Counted from the first letter of the stretch, positions 7,436 through 16,820 are shown. The stretch is 64,000 nt of DNA from Marinobacter halotolerans (GCF_008795985.1 NZ_VMHP01000001.1:372001-436000), one strand, 5' to 3'. Numbers and translations are program-made. Notes: generated by a model not told the origin, from the letters alone.

Positions 7436-8191
7436 TCAGCTCACGCGCTTGCGACGTGAGAGACCAAGGCCAGCAAGACCCAGGCCCAACAGAGCAAGTG
7501 TGCCCGGCTCTGGTACGGGGTTTGGAACGACAACCTGCTCCCGCTTGCCAATCGTGAAGTTGTCAAAAGCGAACACATCCGAGCTTCCGGTGGTCAGGAA
7601 GTCAACGCTGGTGAACTCCTCAGCGGCGTTCTCGGCGATCAGACCAAAGAAAAGCACCGATCCTCCGGTGGAGCCACCAGAGCCCTGACTGTTATTGACC
7701 GTAAGCTCGTCTCCATTTGACAGTCCGAGCTTTAGCTGGCCACCGAAATCACCGATGTCGACACCATAGAACCCGAAGGCAGCAATGGAATCCGTGAAGT
7801 TAACGGCGAAATTGCCGGACCCGCCTGCGCGAACTTCCCAGAACTTGGAAGAGCCTGCAGACGGCACACTATAACGGCCTGCTGTGGCGTCACCGGGAGT
7901 CACTGATTCAATCTCACCATTGCCGCCACTCAGGGTTGCAGTTCCGGCGCCCGGGAACGTGAGATTCAAAGGCTCACCTGCTCCCGCAGGGTAGCTTTCG
8001 AAATCTTCCGTACCCGTCCCTGACAAGTTAGCCAGGAAATTCGATTCAGCGCCAGATGAGTTCGGCACTGAAGCAAGCGGGGTGGATTCTGAGTTGTTTA
8101 CATCCTCTCCGAAGAACAGGATATAGGCGTTTGCCTGAGATGCGGACAGGACAAGCCCGGCTGCCACTGCCAAAGAAGTGAGTTTTTTCAT
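7436..8191 (-). CDS. PEP-CTERM sorting-domain exported protein
   Basis: A 251-residue secreted protein. Residues 1-24 are a signal peptide ending 'ASQANA'. The extreme C terminus reads 'VPEPGTLALLGLGLAGLGL' followed by 'SRRKR': a PEP motif, a transmembrane segment and a basic tail, the signal recognised by exosortase. The middle is a low-cysteine, Gly/Ser-rich, probably beta-rich domain with 'FAFDNFTIG' near the end, as in many PEP-CTERM proteins of unknown role. Such proteins are usually linked to exopolysaccharide or biofilm, so an exosortase gene should exist elsewhere in the genome. Start 8191 was chosen for the signal peptide and a GGAG 9 bp upstream; a longer frame exists but would bury the signal peptide. 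Confidence 0.88.
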   Translation of the reverse strand: MKKLTSLAVAAGLVLSASQANAYILFFGEDVNNSESTPLASVPNSSGAESNFLANLSGTGTEDFESYPAGAGEPLNLTFPGAGTATLSGGNGEIESVTPGDATAGRYSVPSAGSSKFWEVRAGGSGNFAVNFTDSIAAFGFYGVDIGDFGGQLKLGLSNGDELTVNNSQGSGGSTGGSVLFFGLIAENAAEEFTSVDFLTTGSSDVFAFDNFTIGKREQVVVPNPVPEPGTLALLGLGLAGLGLSRRKRVS

Positions 8192-8532
8192 CGTTTGGAA
8201 CTCCAATTTCCATGTTTTGGTATGCCGCTGGTACGTCTCTTTTTGCAACACATCGCAGCTTCCATCCAGCGGCTTGCTGCGCCCTATGTCCTTAGCAATT
8301 ACCGCACCAAAATGCATCAACGCATTTTAAATGCATGTAATTCATAAAAAAACTCCACCCTCTCCTATCAAAGCCACCGCTTCGAATCACAAAGATGTCA
8401 AACTTTTCGACACCGCGCCTATGCCGACAGTCTTGGCCTGATCCACCCCAGCCGGTAGAATGCGGCGTTTCGTTCATTGCTCCGCCAACAGCGGGCGCGA
8501 CTCACCCGGCAGCAACGAGGCAGGCACCCGTC
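8192..8532. promoter_or_regulatory. Divergent intergenic region, PEP-CTERM gene / purine permease
   Basis: A 341-bp gap between divergent genes. An AT-rich block at about 8300-8370 holds a 7-bp inverted repeat AAAATGC/GCATTTT (8309-8328) and repeated ATGCAT words, a plausible regulator site or promoter for the minus-strand gene. A sigma-70-like promoter facing the permease lies at 8433-8461. I looked for a purine riboswitch before the permease and did not find its conserved core. Confidence 0.4.
8433..8461 (+). promoter_or_regulatory. Candidate sigma-70 promoter of the purine permease operon
   Basis: TTGGCC (8433-8438) and TAGAAT (8456-8461) with a 17-bp spacer, about 70 bp before the permease start. 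Match judged by eye only. Confidence 0.4.
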
Positions 8533-9831
8533 ATGCTCGAACAACTCTTCAAGCTTCAGGCCCATGGCACCACCGTCCGCAAAGAAATCGTTGCGGGCAT
8601 CACAACCTTTCTTACCATGGCCTACATCATTGTGGTGAACCCGGCCATTCTGTCCAACACCGGTATGGATTTCGGGGCGGTCTTTGTCGCAACCTGTCTG
8701 GCCGCCACCATCGGCACCCTGATTATGGGGTTCTGGGCCAACTACCCCATCGCCCTGGCTCCGGGAATGGGCCTGAACGCCTTTTTCTCGTTCACCGTAG
8801 TGGGCAGCATGGGTTATAGCTGGCAGGTGGCTCTGGGTGCAGTCTTTATTTCAGGGTTCATCTTCTTCCTGCTCAGCATTTTTAAAATTCGGGAATGGAT
8901 CATCAACAGCATTCCCATGTCCCTGCGGTTCGGTATATCAGCAGGTATCGGCTTTTTCCTCGCGCTGATTGCACTCAAGAACGCGGGCATTGTGGTGGAT
9001 AACCCCGCCACGCTGGTGGGCCTGGGCGAAATCAAGGTGGCCGAGAGCCTGCTGTTCTTCGGTGGCTTCGTGGTGATCTGCGCCCTCTCGTTCCGACAGA
9101 TCACCGGCGCGGTGATGATTGGCATTCTGGCGGTCACCGGCATTGCCATGATGCTGGGCATGGTGGAATACAACGGGTTTGTTTCAGCGCCCCCGAGTCT
9201 GGCACCGACCTTTATGCAGCTGGATCTGGCCGGGGCGTTCAACGTGGGCATGATCAGTGTCATTTTTGCCTTCCTGTTTGTCGATCTTTTTGACACCTCC
9301 GGCACCCTCATCGGCGCCGCACAGCGCGGTGGCCTGCTGGATAAGGACGGCAAGCTGCCCCGACTGGGGCGGGCACTGATGTCTGACTCCGTGGCCACCA
9401 TGTCCGGTGCGGCCCTGGGTACATCGACCACCACCAGCTATATCGAATCCACAGCGGGTATTTCCGCCGGTGGCCGTACCGGGTTGACCGCCGTTGTCGT
9501 CGCCGCCCTGTTCCTGGCGTGCCTTCTGCTGTCGCCGATTGCCAAGATCATCCCGGCCTACGCCACAGCGCCCGCCCTTCTCTATGTTGCGGTACTCATG
9601 GCCAGCGGCCTCAAACTGGTGAACTGGGATGACATCACCGACGCGGCACCGGCGGTTGTGACCGCTCTGATGATGCCGCTGACTTTCTCAATTGCGAATG
9701 GCATTGCCCTGGGCTTTATCACCTATGCGATTCTGAAGGCACTGAGCGGACGCTGGTCGGATCTGAACCCCAGTGTGGTGACCATTGCGATTATTTTCAT
9801 ACTGAAATTCATCTTCCTGGACGCGGCCTGA
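8533..9831 (+). CDS. NCS2 family (AzgA-type) nucleobase permease
   Basis: A 432-residue inner-membrane permease with about 12-14 hydrophobic segments. '[20 protein letters not shown]' at the N terminus, '[12 protein letters not shown]', '[17 protein letters not shown]' and '[15 protein letters not shown]' are hallmarks of the AzgA/GhxP hypoxanthine-guanine-adenine proton symporter subgroup. apt follows 22 bp downstream, which supports uptake of purine bases for salvage, perhaps adenine. The start at 8533 was chosen because the family begins close to '[14 protein letters not shown]' and a GAGG lies upstream; the longer frame adds a non-hydrophobic, Pro-rich leader unlike the family. Confidence 0.9.
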   Translation: MLEQLFKLQAHGTTVRKEIVAGITTFLTMAYIIVVNPAILSNTGMDFGAVFVATCLAATIGTLIMGFWANYPIALAPGMGLNAFFSFTVVGSMGYSWQVALGAVFISGFIFFLLSIFKIREWIINSIPMSLRFGISAGIGFFLALIALKNAGIVVDNPATLVGLGEIKVAESLLFFGGFVVICALSFRQITGAVMIGILAVTGIAMMLGMVEYNGFVSAPPSLAPTFMQLDLAGAFNVGMISVIFAFLFVDLFDTSGTLIGAAQRGGLLDKDGKLPRLGRALMSDSVATMSGAALGTSTTTSYIESTAGISAGGRTGLTAVVVAALFLACLLLSPIAKIIPAYATAPALLYVAVLMASGLKLVNWDDITDAAPAVVTALMMPLTFSIANGIALGFITYAILKALSGRWSDLNPSVVTIAIIFILKFIFLDAA

Positions 9832-9853
9832 GCCACTATCCCCCGGAGACCCT

Positions 9854-10396
9854 ATGGATTATTTTTCCGACAGCATCAAGAAAGCCATCCGCACGGTGCC
9901 AGACTGGCCCAAGCCCGGCGTGGCCTTCCGGGACATCACCACGGTACTGCAGGATCGCACCGCGTTCAGGAAGCTGATTGATGCCTTCGTTCACCGGTAT
10001 CACGGCCAGAGCATTGATGCGGTTGCCGCCGTTGATGCCCGTGGTTTCATCATTGGCTCGGCATTGGCCTATGAACTGAACGCGTCACTGGTGCTGATCC
10101 GCAAGAAAGGTAAGCTGCCTTTTGACACCCTGGTGGAGGACTACGAGCTGGAATACGGCACCGCGTCCGTGGAACTCCATAAAGACGCTTTTAAACCGGG
10201 CGACAAGGTCGTTCTGGTGGACGATCTAATCGCCACCGGCGGCACCATGCTGGCCGCAACACGCCTGATCCGTCGCATCGGCGCGGAAATCGTGGAAGTG
10301 GCAGCCATGATCGACCTGCCAGACCTGGGGGGCTCAAAGAAGCTGCAGGATGAGGGGCTGGCCGTCTATACTGTGTGCTCATTTGAAGGCGACTGA
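9854..10396 (+). CDS. apt: Adenine phosphoribosyltransferase
   Basis: A 180-residue type I phosphoribosyltransferase, the usual length for Apt. It makes AMP from adenine and PRPP in the cytoplasm. The PRPP-binding motif '[13 protein letters not shown]' lies around residues 119-131. '[18 protein letters not shown]' and '[26 protein letters not shown]' region residues match bacterial Apt. It follows the purine permease by 22 bp (AGA-rich ribosome site before ATG), and the FAH-family gene begins 9 bp after its stop, so permease, apt and that gene are probably co-transcribed. Confidence 0.97.
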   Translation: MDYFSDSIKKAIRTVPDWPKPGVAFRDITTVLQDRTAFRKLIDAFVHRYHGQSIDAVAAVDARGFIIGSALAYELNASLVLIRKKGKLPFDTLVEDYELEYGTASVELHKDAFKPGDKVVLVDDLIATGGTMLAATRLIRRIGAEIVEVAAMIDLPDLGGSKKLQDEGLAVYTVCSFEGD

Positions 10397-10405
10397 GGAC
10401 ACAAC

Positions 10406-11083
10406 GTGACGGACTATCAGCACCACTGGAAAGACGGCATGCCCGTCAATCTTCCACTCGGGAAAATTGTCTGTGTCGGGCGCAACTACGCCGAACACGC
10501 CAGGGAACTGAACAACCCGGTGCCGGATGAGCCGTTGCTGTTTATCAAGCCCGCCACCTCCGCCGTTCATCTGACCCGCCCGATCGCCCTGGTCACTGAC
10601 AAAGGCTCCGTGCACTTTGAAACCGAGCTTGCGGTGCTGATCGGAAGGCCACTGACCAACGCGTCGGCCAGCGAGGCCGAAGCGGCGATTCTGGGTTACG
10701 GCCTGGCGCTGGATCTGACCTATCGCGATCTCCAGTCGGAACTTAAAAAGAAAGGCCACCCCTGGGAGCGGGCCAAATCTTTTGACGGCGCCTGCCCGCT
10801 GTCACCCTTTGTGCCCGTCGACCAATTACCCCGGGATCACCAGACTTTCACGCTGGACATTAACCATCAGCGCCAGCAGTCCGGCGATACCCGGGAAATG
10901 CTCAACCAGATCGTGCCTCTGATTGCCCACATGAGCAGCCACTTCACATTGCTGCCCGGGGATGTCATCCTCACTGGCACACCCAGCGGAGTTGGGCCAC
11001 TTCAAGCGGGCCAGACATTGTCCCTGGAGCTTGATCAGGCGCTGTTTGTAGAGACTCATGTGGTGAATGCCTCAGACACCTGA
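10406..11083 (+). CDS. Fumarylacetoacetate hydrolase (FAH) family protein
   Basis: A 225-residue protein with the FAH fold ('IVCVGRNYAEHARELNN', 'PLLFIKPATS', 'HFETELAVLIGR', 'AKSFDGACPL', 'GDVILTGTPSGVGPL'). The acidic metal ligands are the Glu residues in 'HFETELAV' and a downstream Asp in 'LDLTYRDLQ'. Small members of this family are fumarylpyruvate hydrolases, oxaloacetate decarboxylases or acylpyruvases (YcgM/FAHD1 type). The start is GTG at 10406 with GAGGA 6 bp upstream. Its link with purine salvage is only positional; no functional reason is evident. Confidence 0.88.
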   Translation: MTDYQHHWKDGMPVNLPLGKIVCVGRNYAEHARELNNPVPDEPLLFIKPATSAVHLTRPIALVTDKGSVHFETELAVLIGRPLTNASASEAEAAILGYGLALDLTYRDLQSELKKKGHPWERAKSFDGACPLSPFVPVDQLPRDHQTFTLDINHQRQQSGDTREMLNQIVPLIAHMSSHFTLLPGDVILTGTPSGVGPLQAGQTLSLELDQALFVETHVVNASDT

Positions 11084-11133
11084 ACGCGCCCGAACATTTC
11101 TGGTCCAACCGTCCCCGAGCACGTATATCCGGC

Positions 11134-12450
11134 ATGAGCAAAAAACCCGTCACAACCCGTAGAGGCCGATTCTTCAAACTCGCTGGTATGACAGCCTCTG
11201 TGGCCAGTCAATACGCAGGCCAGCGGGCCCGTCGTATATTCCGCAGCGAAGAAGACAACGAGGGTGCCCGTTCGGAAAGCTATACGCGCATGGCGGACCA
11301 GATTGCCAACACCCTGGGTGAAATGAAAGGCGCTGTAATGAAGGTGGGGCAGATTGCCTCCCAGACCCAGGACTTCCTCCCCAAGGAATTTTCGGATGCC
11401 CTGCAGCGGCTTCAGAAAGAAGCGCCGCCCATGCCTTTCGACGTCATCGTCGGCCAGATTGAAAATGAGCTGGGCAAGCCGGTCTCAGAGCTGTTTGACT
11501 ACCTGCAGGAGCAGCCCTATGCCGCCGCCAGCATTGGTCAGGTTCACCGGGCGAGACTGAAAGACGGTACCGATGTCATCATTAAAGTGCAGTATCCCGG
11601 CGTCGATGAATCCTGCGACAGCGATCTCAAGCAGCTGCGCATGGCACTGAAACTGGGCGGCTTGCTCAGGCTGCCCAAAGAACACGTGGATCAGCTGTTC
11701 GGTGAAATCCGGGTGCGCCTCAAAGAAGAACTCGACTACGAAAATGAGGCCCGCAACCTTGCTCTGTTCCGGGATTTTCACAAGAACGACAAATGGATTG
11801 TCATTCCGAAGGTCTTCAGCAGCCACTCGTCACGGCGGGTCCTGACCATGGAACTGGTGGAAGGCGACCATATCAGCCAGATCACCCCGGAAAAGTACAG
11901 CCAGGACACCATCAACCTGATTGGTCACCGCATATTCACCATGATGGCCGACCAACTATTCCGCTATCAGTGCATTCACGGAGACCCTCACGCTGGCAAC
12001 TTTGCCTACCGGCCTGACGGCACTGTTATTCTTTATGACTTTGGCTGCGTGAAGAAGCTGAAACCGGAAATCATCGAGGCCTACCGGAATGCCCTGGTAT
12101 CGGCACTGGAAAAAGACTACGCCGCCCTGGACAGACACCTGATTGACCTGGGCGCCCGAGTGGAATCACAGCCGGCGGTGGATGAGGCCTATTACGCCAT
12201 GTGGCGGGATATTCTGATCAAGCCATTTGAAGGCGATACGCCCTACGACTTCGCCCATTCAGAACTTCACAAAGACGTCGCCGCGAAGACGACGACGGTG
12301 TTCAAATACCTGGACTATTTCAAGCCGCCAGTGGAGAGCATATTCATCGACCGGATGATTGCGGGACATTACTGGATGATGAAACGGCTGGGGGTTCAGG
12401 CAGCGTTCCGGAAGGAACTCGATGAATACCTCAGGAAAACGCCGGGCTAA
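11134..12450 (+). CDS. ABC1/UbiB-family atypical kinase
   Basis: A 438-residue ABC1 (AarF/UbiB) domain protein. The family signature KVGQ is at residues 70-73, the alanine-rich nucleotide loop 'AAASIGQVHRA' near 130, 'IIKVQYPG' near 150, 'GDPHAGN' near 284-290 and the 'DFG' metal site near 302. It is shorter than true UbiB (about 540 residues) and lacks the two C-terminal transmembrane helices, so it is more like the ADCK/COQ8-like stand-alone group. Members act as ATPases supporting ubiquinone or other lipid metabolism. It lies 50 bp after the FAH-family gene and may have its own promoter. Confidence 0.88.
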   Translation: MSKKPVTTRRGRFFKLAGMTASVASQYAGQRARRIFRSEEDNEGARSESYTRMADQIANTLGEMKGAVMKVGQIASQTQDFLPKEFSDALQRLQKEAPPMPFDVIVGQIENELGKPVSELFDYLQEQPYAAASIGQVHRARLKDGTDVIIKVQYPGVDESCDSDLKQLRMALKLGGLLRLPKEHVDQLFGEIRVRLKEELDYENEARNLALFRDFHKNDKWIVIPKVFSSHSSRRVLTMELVEGDHISQITPEKYSQDTINLIGHRIFTMMADQLFRYQCIHGDPHAGNFAYRPDGTVILYDFGCVKKLKPEIIEAYRNALVSALEKDYAALDRHLIDLGARVESQPAVDEAYYAMWRDILIKPFEGDTPYDFAHSELHKDVAAKTTTVFKYLDYFKPPVESIFIDRMIAGHYWMMKRLGVQAAFRKELDEYLRKTPG

Positions 12451-12482
12451 GGTTAGACCCACCCCGGCGCGGAATCCGCTGG

Positions 12483-12890
12483 TTAATCAGCCTTATGTTT
12501 AAGCAGGTCCCGGATTTCCATCAATAACTGTTCCTGCGCTGACGGCGCCGGCGGAGCGGCTGGAGTTTCGGCTTCTTTTTTCCGCATGGTGTTCAGTGCC
12601 CTGACAGCGATGAATACTGCAAAAGCGACAATCACGAAATCGAACACGGACTGAATGAAGACGCCATAACGAAGAACAACTGCCTCTACGCCCTCCTCCG
12701 CCGCTTTTAGCGTAACAACGAGATTGGAGAAGTCGACACCTCCAATCAGTAAGCCAATCGGCGGCATCATTACATCAGCCACAAACGACGAAACGATCTT
12801 GCCGAATGCAACACCGATGATGATACCCACCGCCATGTCCATGACGTTACCCTTTACCGCGAACTCCTTGAATTCCTTGACAATACTCAT
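12483..12890 (-). CDS. mscL: Large-conductance mechanosensitive channel MscL
   Basis: A 135-residue inner-membrane channel that opens under membrane tension during hypo-osmotic shock. The N-terminal amphipathic helix and TM1 '[20 protein letters not shown]' and the TM2 region '[19 protein letters not shown]' are clear, with the C-terminal helix '[11 protein letters not shown]'. Length equals the family norm. Start 12890 was preferred over one 14 codons upstream because MscL normally begins '[10 protein letters not shown]' and AGGGAG lies about 10 bp before it. It is convergent with the kinase gene (33-bp gap). Confidence 0.97.
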   Translation of the reverse strand: MSIVKEFKEFAVKGNVMDMAVGIIIGVAFGKIVSSFVADVMMPPIGLLIGGVDFSNLVVTLKAAEEGVEAVVLRYGVFIQSVFDFVIVAFAVFIAVRALNTMRKKEAETPAAPPAPSAQEQLLMEIRDLLKHKAD

Positions 12891-12987
12891 GGCAAACAAC
12901 TCCCTGAAGGTCAGACCCTGTTGGCCCTGCAAACAGCAAAGGGCACGCCCGTTTGAGCGTGATTAGAGTGTAGCCGAGTAAACTGAA

Positions 12988-13953
12988 TCAGTGCCCGTAA
13001 ATATTCAGGTCCGCGCTGATCTGGACGTCTGTCCAGTAGACGCTGCCAATGGAGGGCCCGTCAGCGAAGGTGATGTTGGTGGTGTCCAGGTCGCCAGACA
13101 GGTCGGTGAGGTTCACCCGCAATCCCTCAACAGGGCCGGTTGAGGCGCCGATATCGGCTTGCAGGTGCGCAAAAGATACGACTTCCCCGGCACTGTTGGT
13201 GTACTTCAGCACATCCTCGCCGCGCTCATTGTGCATGCGGAAATCAAATCCGACTTCCTGCCAGTCGAGAAGAATCGGCACATACAGGTCCGTGCGGAGG
13301 GAGCCATCGAGGCTGAAGTAAGAGTTGATGTTGATGTTGTCAGAATCCGCATCCACGACGATGTCCGTTGGACCCAAAACACCAGTCAGCAGGACATTAT
13401 CCATAATGATCTGCGGACTTTGTGTGGCGGGCGGAATTGGACCGCTCTTTCTGAGTCCGACCCGATCAATGCTCAGGCCGAAATCAACGAGCTCGTTCTG
13501 GTTCTGCGCCCCCAGCCCGATAACCATATCGCCATCTGTGATGGGAACGGCCACTTCGCCATGATCACCCTGGTTATCGGGAGAGGCAGTCCAGACTGAG
13601 CTGTTGAATTTCTCAAGCCCCCAGGGCGCCGCAAGGTCTGAACCGCCGGGACCGGCGATGTCGATGGTCATCCTGAGATTATCCAGACTGTTGCCACCCG
13701 TGACCGCCTGCCCCAATGCCGATTGAATCGGGCCGGCACCACCGATACCCAGGTTCTCGATAATGACGAAACCCTGATCTTCGTAGGCAATCTCGCGAAC
13801 GGTCACGATGGCAGAGAGGTCAATGGTGACACCGGCCTGCCCCACCGTCGACCGCATGGAAGAATCCGTCATCGGAGTAAATTCTGCTGTCGCTGCCAGG
13901 GGCATGAACGTTGCCAACGCAACAGCATAATGTAAAGAAGTCAGGCCCTTCAT
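12988..13953 (-). CDS. Exported protein with 'GQAGVTID' N-terminal motif (DUF6160-like)
   Basis: A 321-residue protein with a signal peptide (about 1-24, ending 'AATA'). Just after it is 'MTDSSMRSTVGQAGVTIDL', the kind of short motif that opens a family of secreted gammaproteobacterial proteins related to filament/pilus-type proteins of unknown function. The rest is rich in Asp/Asn/Gly and alternating hydrophobic residues, suggesting beta-structure; no cysteines in the mature part. The start at 13953 was chosen for the signal peptide. Function unknown; surface or periplasmic location is inferred. The DUF name is from memory of the motif and uncertain. Confidence 0.65.
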   Translation of the reverse strand: MKGLTSLHYAVALATFMPLAATAEFTPMTDSSMRSTVGQAGVTIDLSAIVTVREIAYEDQGFVIIENLGIGGAGPIQSALGQAVTGGNSLDNLRMTIDIAGPGGSDLAAPWGLEKFNSSVWTASPDNQGDHGEVAVPITDGDMVIGLGAQNQNELVDFGLSIDRVGLRKSGPIPPATQSPQIIMDNVLLTGVLGPTDIVVDADSDNININSYFSLDGSLRTDLYVPILLDWQEVGFDFRMHNERGEDVLKYTNSAGEVVSFAHLQADIGASTGPVEGLRVNLTDLSGDLDTTNITFADGPSIGSVYWTDVQISADLNIYGH

Positions 13954-14128
13954 ACCCGGGTTTTCCCTTTCCTCGCTTTCCGTCACCGACTTCCCTGGAA
14001 TCCTCACTGGTGAGCAAAGCAATGTGTTTTTATTTTGCAGCGTTTTGCGGTTTGTAACGACCCCCATGGTAGGCTACTGACCGTCAATTGCCGTGATCCA
14101 GTTCACGGCATTCATCAGGCATTAGCGA

Positions 14129-14821
14129 TCAGATGCTCCAGGATTTGGGCATATTTTTCATCCACTCTGCCACACCCTCACCGGCGCCTTTACGAATCAC
14201 CCGTGCCCGCACCAGCGAGCTTGGCGCATCTGGATCAATCACGGTGATGGGTACACTCATATCCACTTCATAGGCCAGGCTGGCAGCGGGATAGACCTGC
14301 AGTGAGGTACCGATGATCAGCAACTGGTCAGCGGTCTTAACGACCTCTGTCGCTGCGTCCAGCATGGGCACCTCCTCGCCAAACCAGACCACATGCGGCC
14401 GCAGCTGGCTGCCCCGATCACAGGTATCGCCCGGTTGGATGTCCCGGTAGCCAATGTCATAGATCAGGTCGTTATGAAGGGAGCTGCGGGCCTTGGTCAG
14501 CTCGCCATGAAGGTGAATCACCTTTGATGACCCGCCCCGCTCGTGGAGGTCGTCCACGTTCTGTGTGATCACGGTCACCTGATAGTCTTTCTCGAGCTCC
14601 GCCAGCAACTGATGCCCGCGGTTCGGCTTTGCGTTCTCAAGCTGGCGGCGCCGCTCGTTGTAAAATCGCAAAACCAGCTCCTGGTTGCGTTCGAAGGCCT
14701 CCGGCGTGGCTACATCGTAAACGCTGTACTGCTCCCAAAGTCCGCCATTATCCCGAAAGGTGGACAGGCCGCTTTCGGCGCTCATGCCAGCGCCGGTCAG
14801 AACCACAATGTGATCTTTCAT
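14129..14821 (-). CDS. Sir2-family NAD-dependent deacylase lacking the zinc cysteines
   Basis: A 230-residue sirtuin. 'VVLTGAGMSAESG', 'STFRDNGG', 'TQNVDDLH' and the catalytic His in 'IHLHGEL' are present, as is 'PHVVWFGE'. The motif 'FYNERR' gives the Tyr-x-x-Arg pair that in class III (SIRT5/CobB) enzymes recognises succinyl or malonyl lysine, so a deacylase is likely. The two Cys-x-x-Cys zinc knuckles are absent: the segment between 'HGEL' and 'LRPHVVWF' has only one Cys ('GDTCDRGS'). This zinc-less form is known from other bacteria, for example Bacteroidetes. Contrast with the second sirtuin of this window (60936-61826), which keeps four Cys. Confidence 0.9.
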   Translation of the reverse strand: MKDHIVVLTGAGMSAESGLSTFRDNGGLWEQYSVYDVATPEAFERNQELVLRFYNERRRQLENAKPNRGHQLLAELEKDYQVTVITQNVDDLHERGGSSKVIHLHGELTKARSSLHNDLIYDIGYRDIQPGDTCDRGSQLRPHVVWFGEEVPMLDAATEVVKTADQLLIIGTSLQVYPAASLAYEVDMSVPITVIDPDAPSSLVRARVIRKGAGEGVAEWMKNMPKSWSI

Positions 14822-14866
14822 GATATGCCCTGTTTTTGTCAGTACCGATTTGTCAGAACCGGGTTT

Positions 14867-15373
14867 TCAGAACCAGCGGGTTTCAGGTTTCTTCCGCTTC
14901 TGGATCAGGATGCCATATCGTTGGAGGATCGCAATGAGTGCCTGGGTATCTTCAATATTGAGAAAGGCGCCGACGGATATTTCCTCGTCGCGGAACTGCA
15001 GATGGAGCTTTGGGGGCGTGAAGGGGTGTCTTGCTTCGTCCTGCCAGACACGGGAAAACTCGCGGGGCACTTCCCATTCGGCCTCCTTTTCATTCATGCC
15101 CTTTTCAAGGCGAATGGTGGAAGGCCCTAACAAAAGCACTTCCTGCTTCTGACACTGCCGGGAGGTGTAGTAGAAACCGCCCGCCAACGCCGCCAGTTCC
15201 AGGCCGGCAAAAGGCAGGATGACCCAGGCGCCTACCAGAGTGAAGCCAGTCACGATGATGGCTGACAGCACACATAAGGCCAGCCATATTCGCACATTGC
15301 CCTTCCAGCTCATGGAACGGTTGGGCGTCAGCAGATAGCGGTGGCCGTCTTCACATGACAGCTGTTCAACCAT
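14867..15373 (-). CDS. DUF2244-family membrane protein
   Basis: A 168-residue protein with two closely spaced transmembrane segments (about 28-48 and 52-70) after a short cytoplasmic N terminus ('NRSMSWKGN'), followed by a soluble beta-rich part ('LRLEKGMNEKEAEWEVPREFSRVW', abbreviated) ending with 'ALIAILQRYG'. This arrangement is typical of DUF2244, a proteobacterial family of unknown function often found near cytochrome oxidase genes, which are not present here. It is 44 bp behind D-2-hydroxyglutarate dehydrogenase on the same strand and precedes the sirtuin. Confidence 0.8.
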   Translation of the reverse strand: MVEQLSCEDGHRYLLTPNRSMSWKGNVRIWLALCVLSAIIVTGFTLVGAWVILPFAGLELAALAGGFYYTSRQCQKQEVLLLGPSTIRLEKGMNEKEAEWEVPREFSRVWQDEARHPFTPPKLHLQFRDEEISVGAFLNIEDTQALIAILQRYGILIQKRKKPETRWF

Positions 15374-15416
15374 GACAGATACCCTGCTGCCCGCACCGCT
15401 GGCGCCTGCCGGGGTA

Positions 15417-16820
15417 TCAGTCGAAGATCTTTCCGGGGTTCATAACCCCCTTCGGATCAAAGACCTGCTTGATACCCTTCAGGTAGGCAATTTCAGCCGA
15501 ACTGCGGGTGTATTCCAGATAGGGCTTCTTGGTCATGCCCACGCCGTGCTCGGCAGACACACTGCCCTCATAGCGCTGCACGATCTCGAAAACCCACTTG
15601 TTCACCTGCTGGCATTTCTCGAAGAAATCCTCTTTGGCCATGTCTTCCGGCTTGAGGATATTCAGGTGCAGATTGCCATCGCCGATGTGGCCGAACCAGA
15701 TGATCTCGAAGTCCGGATAGTGTTCCGTGACCACCTCGTCGATTTCCCGCAGGAAGCCCGGTACTTTGGACACCACAACGGAGATATCGTTCTTATACGG
15801 CGTGCGGGGCGCGATGGACTCGGAAATCCGCTCACGCAGCTGCCACAGGTTCTGGGCCTGGGTCTCACTCTGGCTGATCACGCCGTCCAGTACCCAGCCA
15901 TTTTCCATGCACTGCTCGAACAGCGCCATGGCATCGTCCATCACCTGGTCGGAGACGGACTCGAACTCCAGCAGGGCATAATAAGGCGCCTCGGTTTCAA
16001 AGGGCGCCTGAACCTGGCCGTGAGCCAATACGTGGCCCATGGCCTGATGGGAGAAGAACTCGTAGGCGGTCAGGTCAATTTTCTTCTGGAAAGTCTGTAG
16101 TACATCCATGGTGTTGGTCAGATCACCCAGCCCCAGCACCAACACCGTAAGGTTCTCCGGCTGGCGGGAGAGCTTCATGGTGGCTTCGGTGATGAATCCG
16201 AGCGTGCCCTCGGCGCCAATGAATAAATGGCGCAGATCGTAGCCAGTGTTGTTCTTCGCCAGATCCTTGTTCAGGTCCAGAATCTCGCCCTTGCCGGTAA
16301 CGACCTTCAGCCCTGCCACCCAGTCGCGGCTCATACCGTAGCGAATCACCTTGATACCACCGGCGTTGGTGGACAGGTTGCCACCCAACTGGCTGGAGCC
16401 GGCCGAGGCAAAGTCCACCGGGTAATACAGGTCATTGTCTTCGGCAAACCGCTGGAGCTGTTCGGTGACGACACCCGCCTGGCAGCGAACCGTACGGTCG
16501 CTGGCGCTGAAATCCAGAATCTGATTCATGTTGTCGAACGCCACCACCACCTCACCATTGGCAGCCACGGCGCCAGCGCTTAGCCCGGTGCGACCTCCCG
16601 AGGGTACCAGCGCAACCTGGTTCTCATTGGCAAATCTGACAAGCGCCTGCACCTGCTCTGTGGTCTTCGGCAGCACAATGGCAACCGGCTTTGGTGGATA
16701 GATTTTGGTCCAGTCCTTGCCGTAGGTATCCAGATCGGCGGGGTCGGTCAGAACCCTGCCCTGAGCAGGACCCTCTTCCATCAAGGATTTCAGAGTGGCG
16801 ATAATCTGTTCAGAATTCAT
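15417..16820 (-). CDS. D-2-hydroxyglutarate dehydrogenase (FAD-binding, GlcD/VAO type)
   Basis: A 467-residue flavoprotein with an N-terminal FAD-binding domain ('PSGGRTGLSAGAVA' near 75-88, 'QLGGNLSTNAGG' near 145) and a C-terminal FAD-oxidase domain ('GHIGDGNLHLNIL' near 375, 'SAEHGVGMTKKPYL' near 425, 'DPKGVMNPGKIF' at the end). The His residues of the 'GHIGDGNLH' motif bind metal and substrate carboxylate in the family. It is divergent from serA. In Pseudomonas the same pair exists: SerA makes D-2-hydroxyglutarate as a by-product of serine synthesis and the dehydrogenase oxidises it back to 2-oxoglutarate. That context makes the substrate assignment strong, though D-lactate dehydrogenases are similar. 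Confidence 0.9.
   Translation of the reverse strand: MNSEQIIATLKSLMEEGPAQGRVLTDPADLDTYGKDWTKIYPPKPVAIVLPKTTEQVQALVRFANENQVALVPSGGRTGLSAGAVAANGEVVVAFDNMNQILDFSASDRTVRCQAGVVTEQLQRFAEDNDLYYPVDFASAGSSQLGGNLSTNAGGIKVIRYGMSRDWVAGLKVVTGKGEILDLNKDLAKNNTGYDLRHLFIGAEGTLGFITEATMKLSRQPENLTVLVLGLGDLTNTMDVLQTFQKKIDLTAYEFFSHQAMGHVLAHGQVQAPFETEAPYYALLEFESVSDQVMDDAMALFEQCMENGWVLDGVISQSETQAQNLWQLRERISESIAPRTPYKNDISVVVSKVPGFLREIDEVVTEHYPDFEIIWFGHIGDGNLHLNILKPEDMAKEDFFEKCQQVNKWVFEIVQRYEGSVSAEHGVGMTKKPYLEYTRSSAEIAYLKGIKQVFDPKGVMNPGKIFD

Noticed and set aside
8192..8532. Purine riboswitch before the permease.
   Set aside because: The conserved three-way junction core of purine aptamers was not found on the plus strand.
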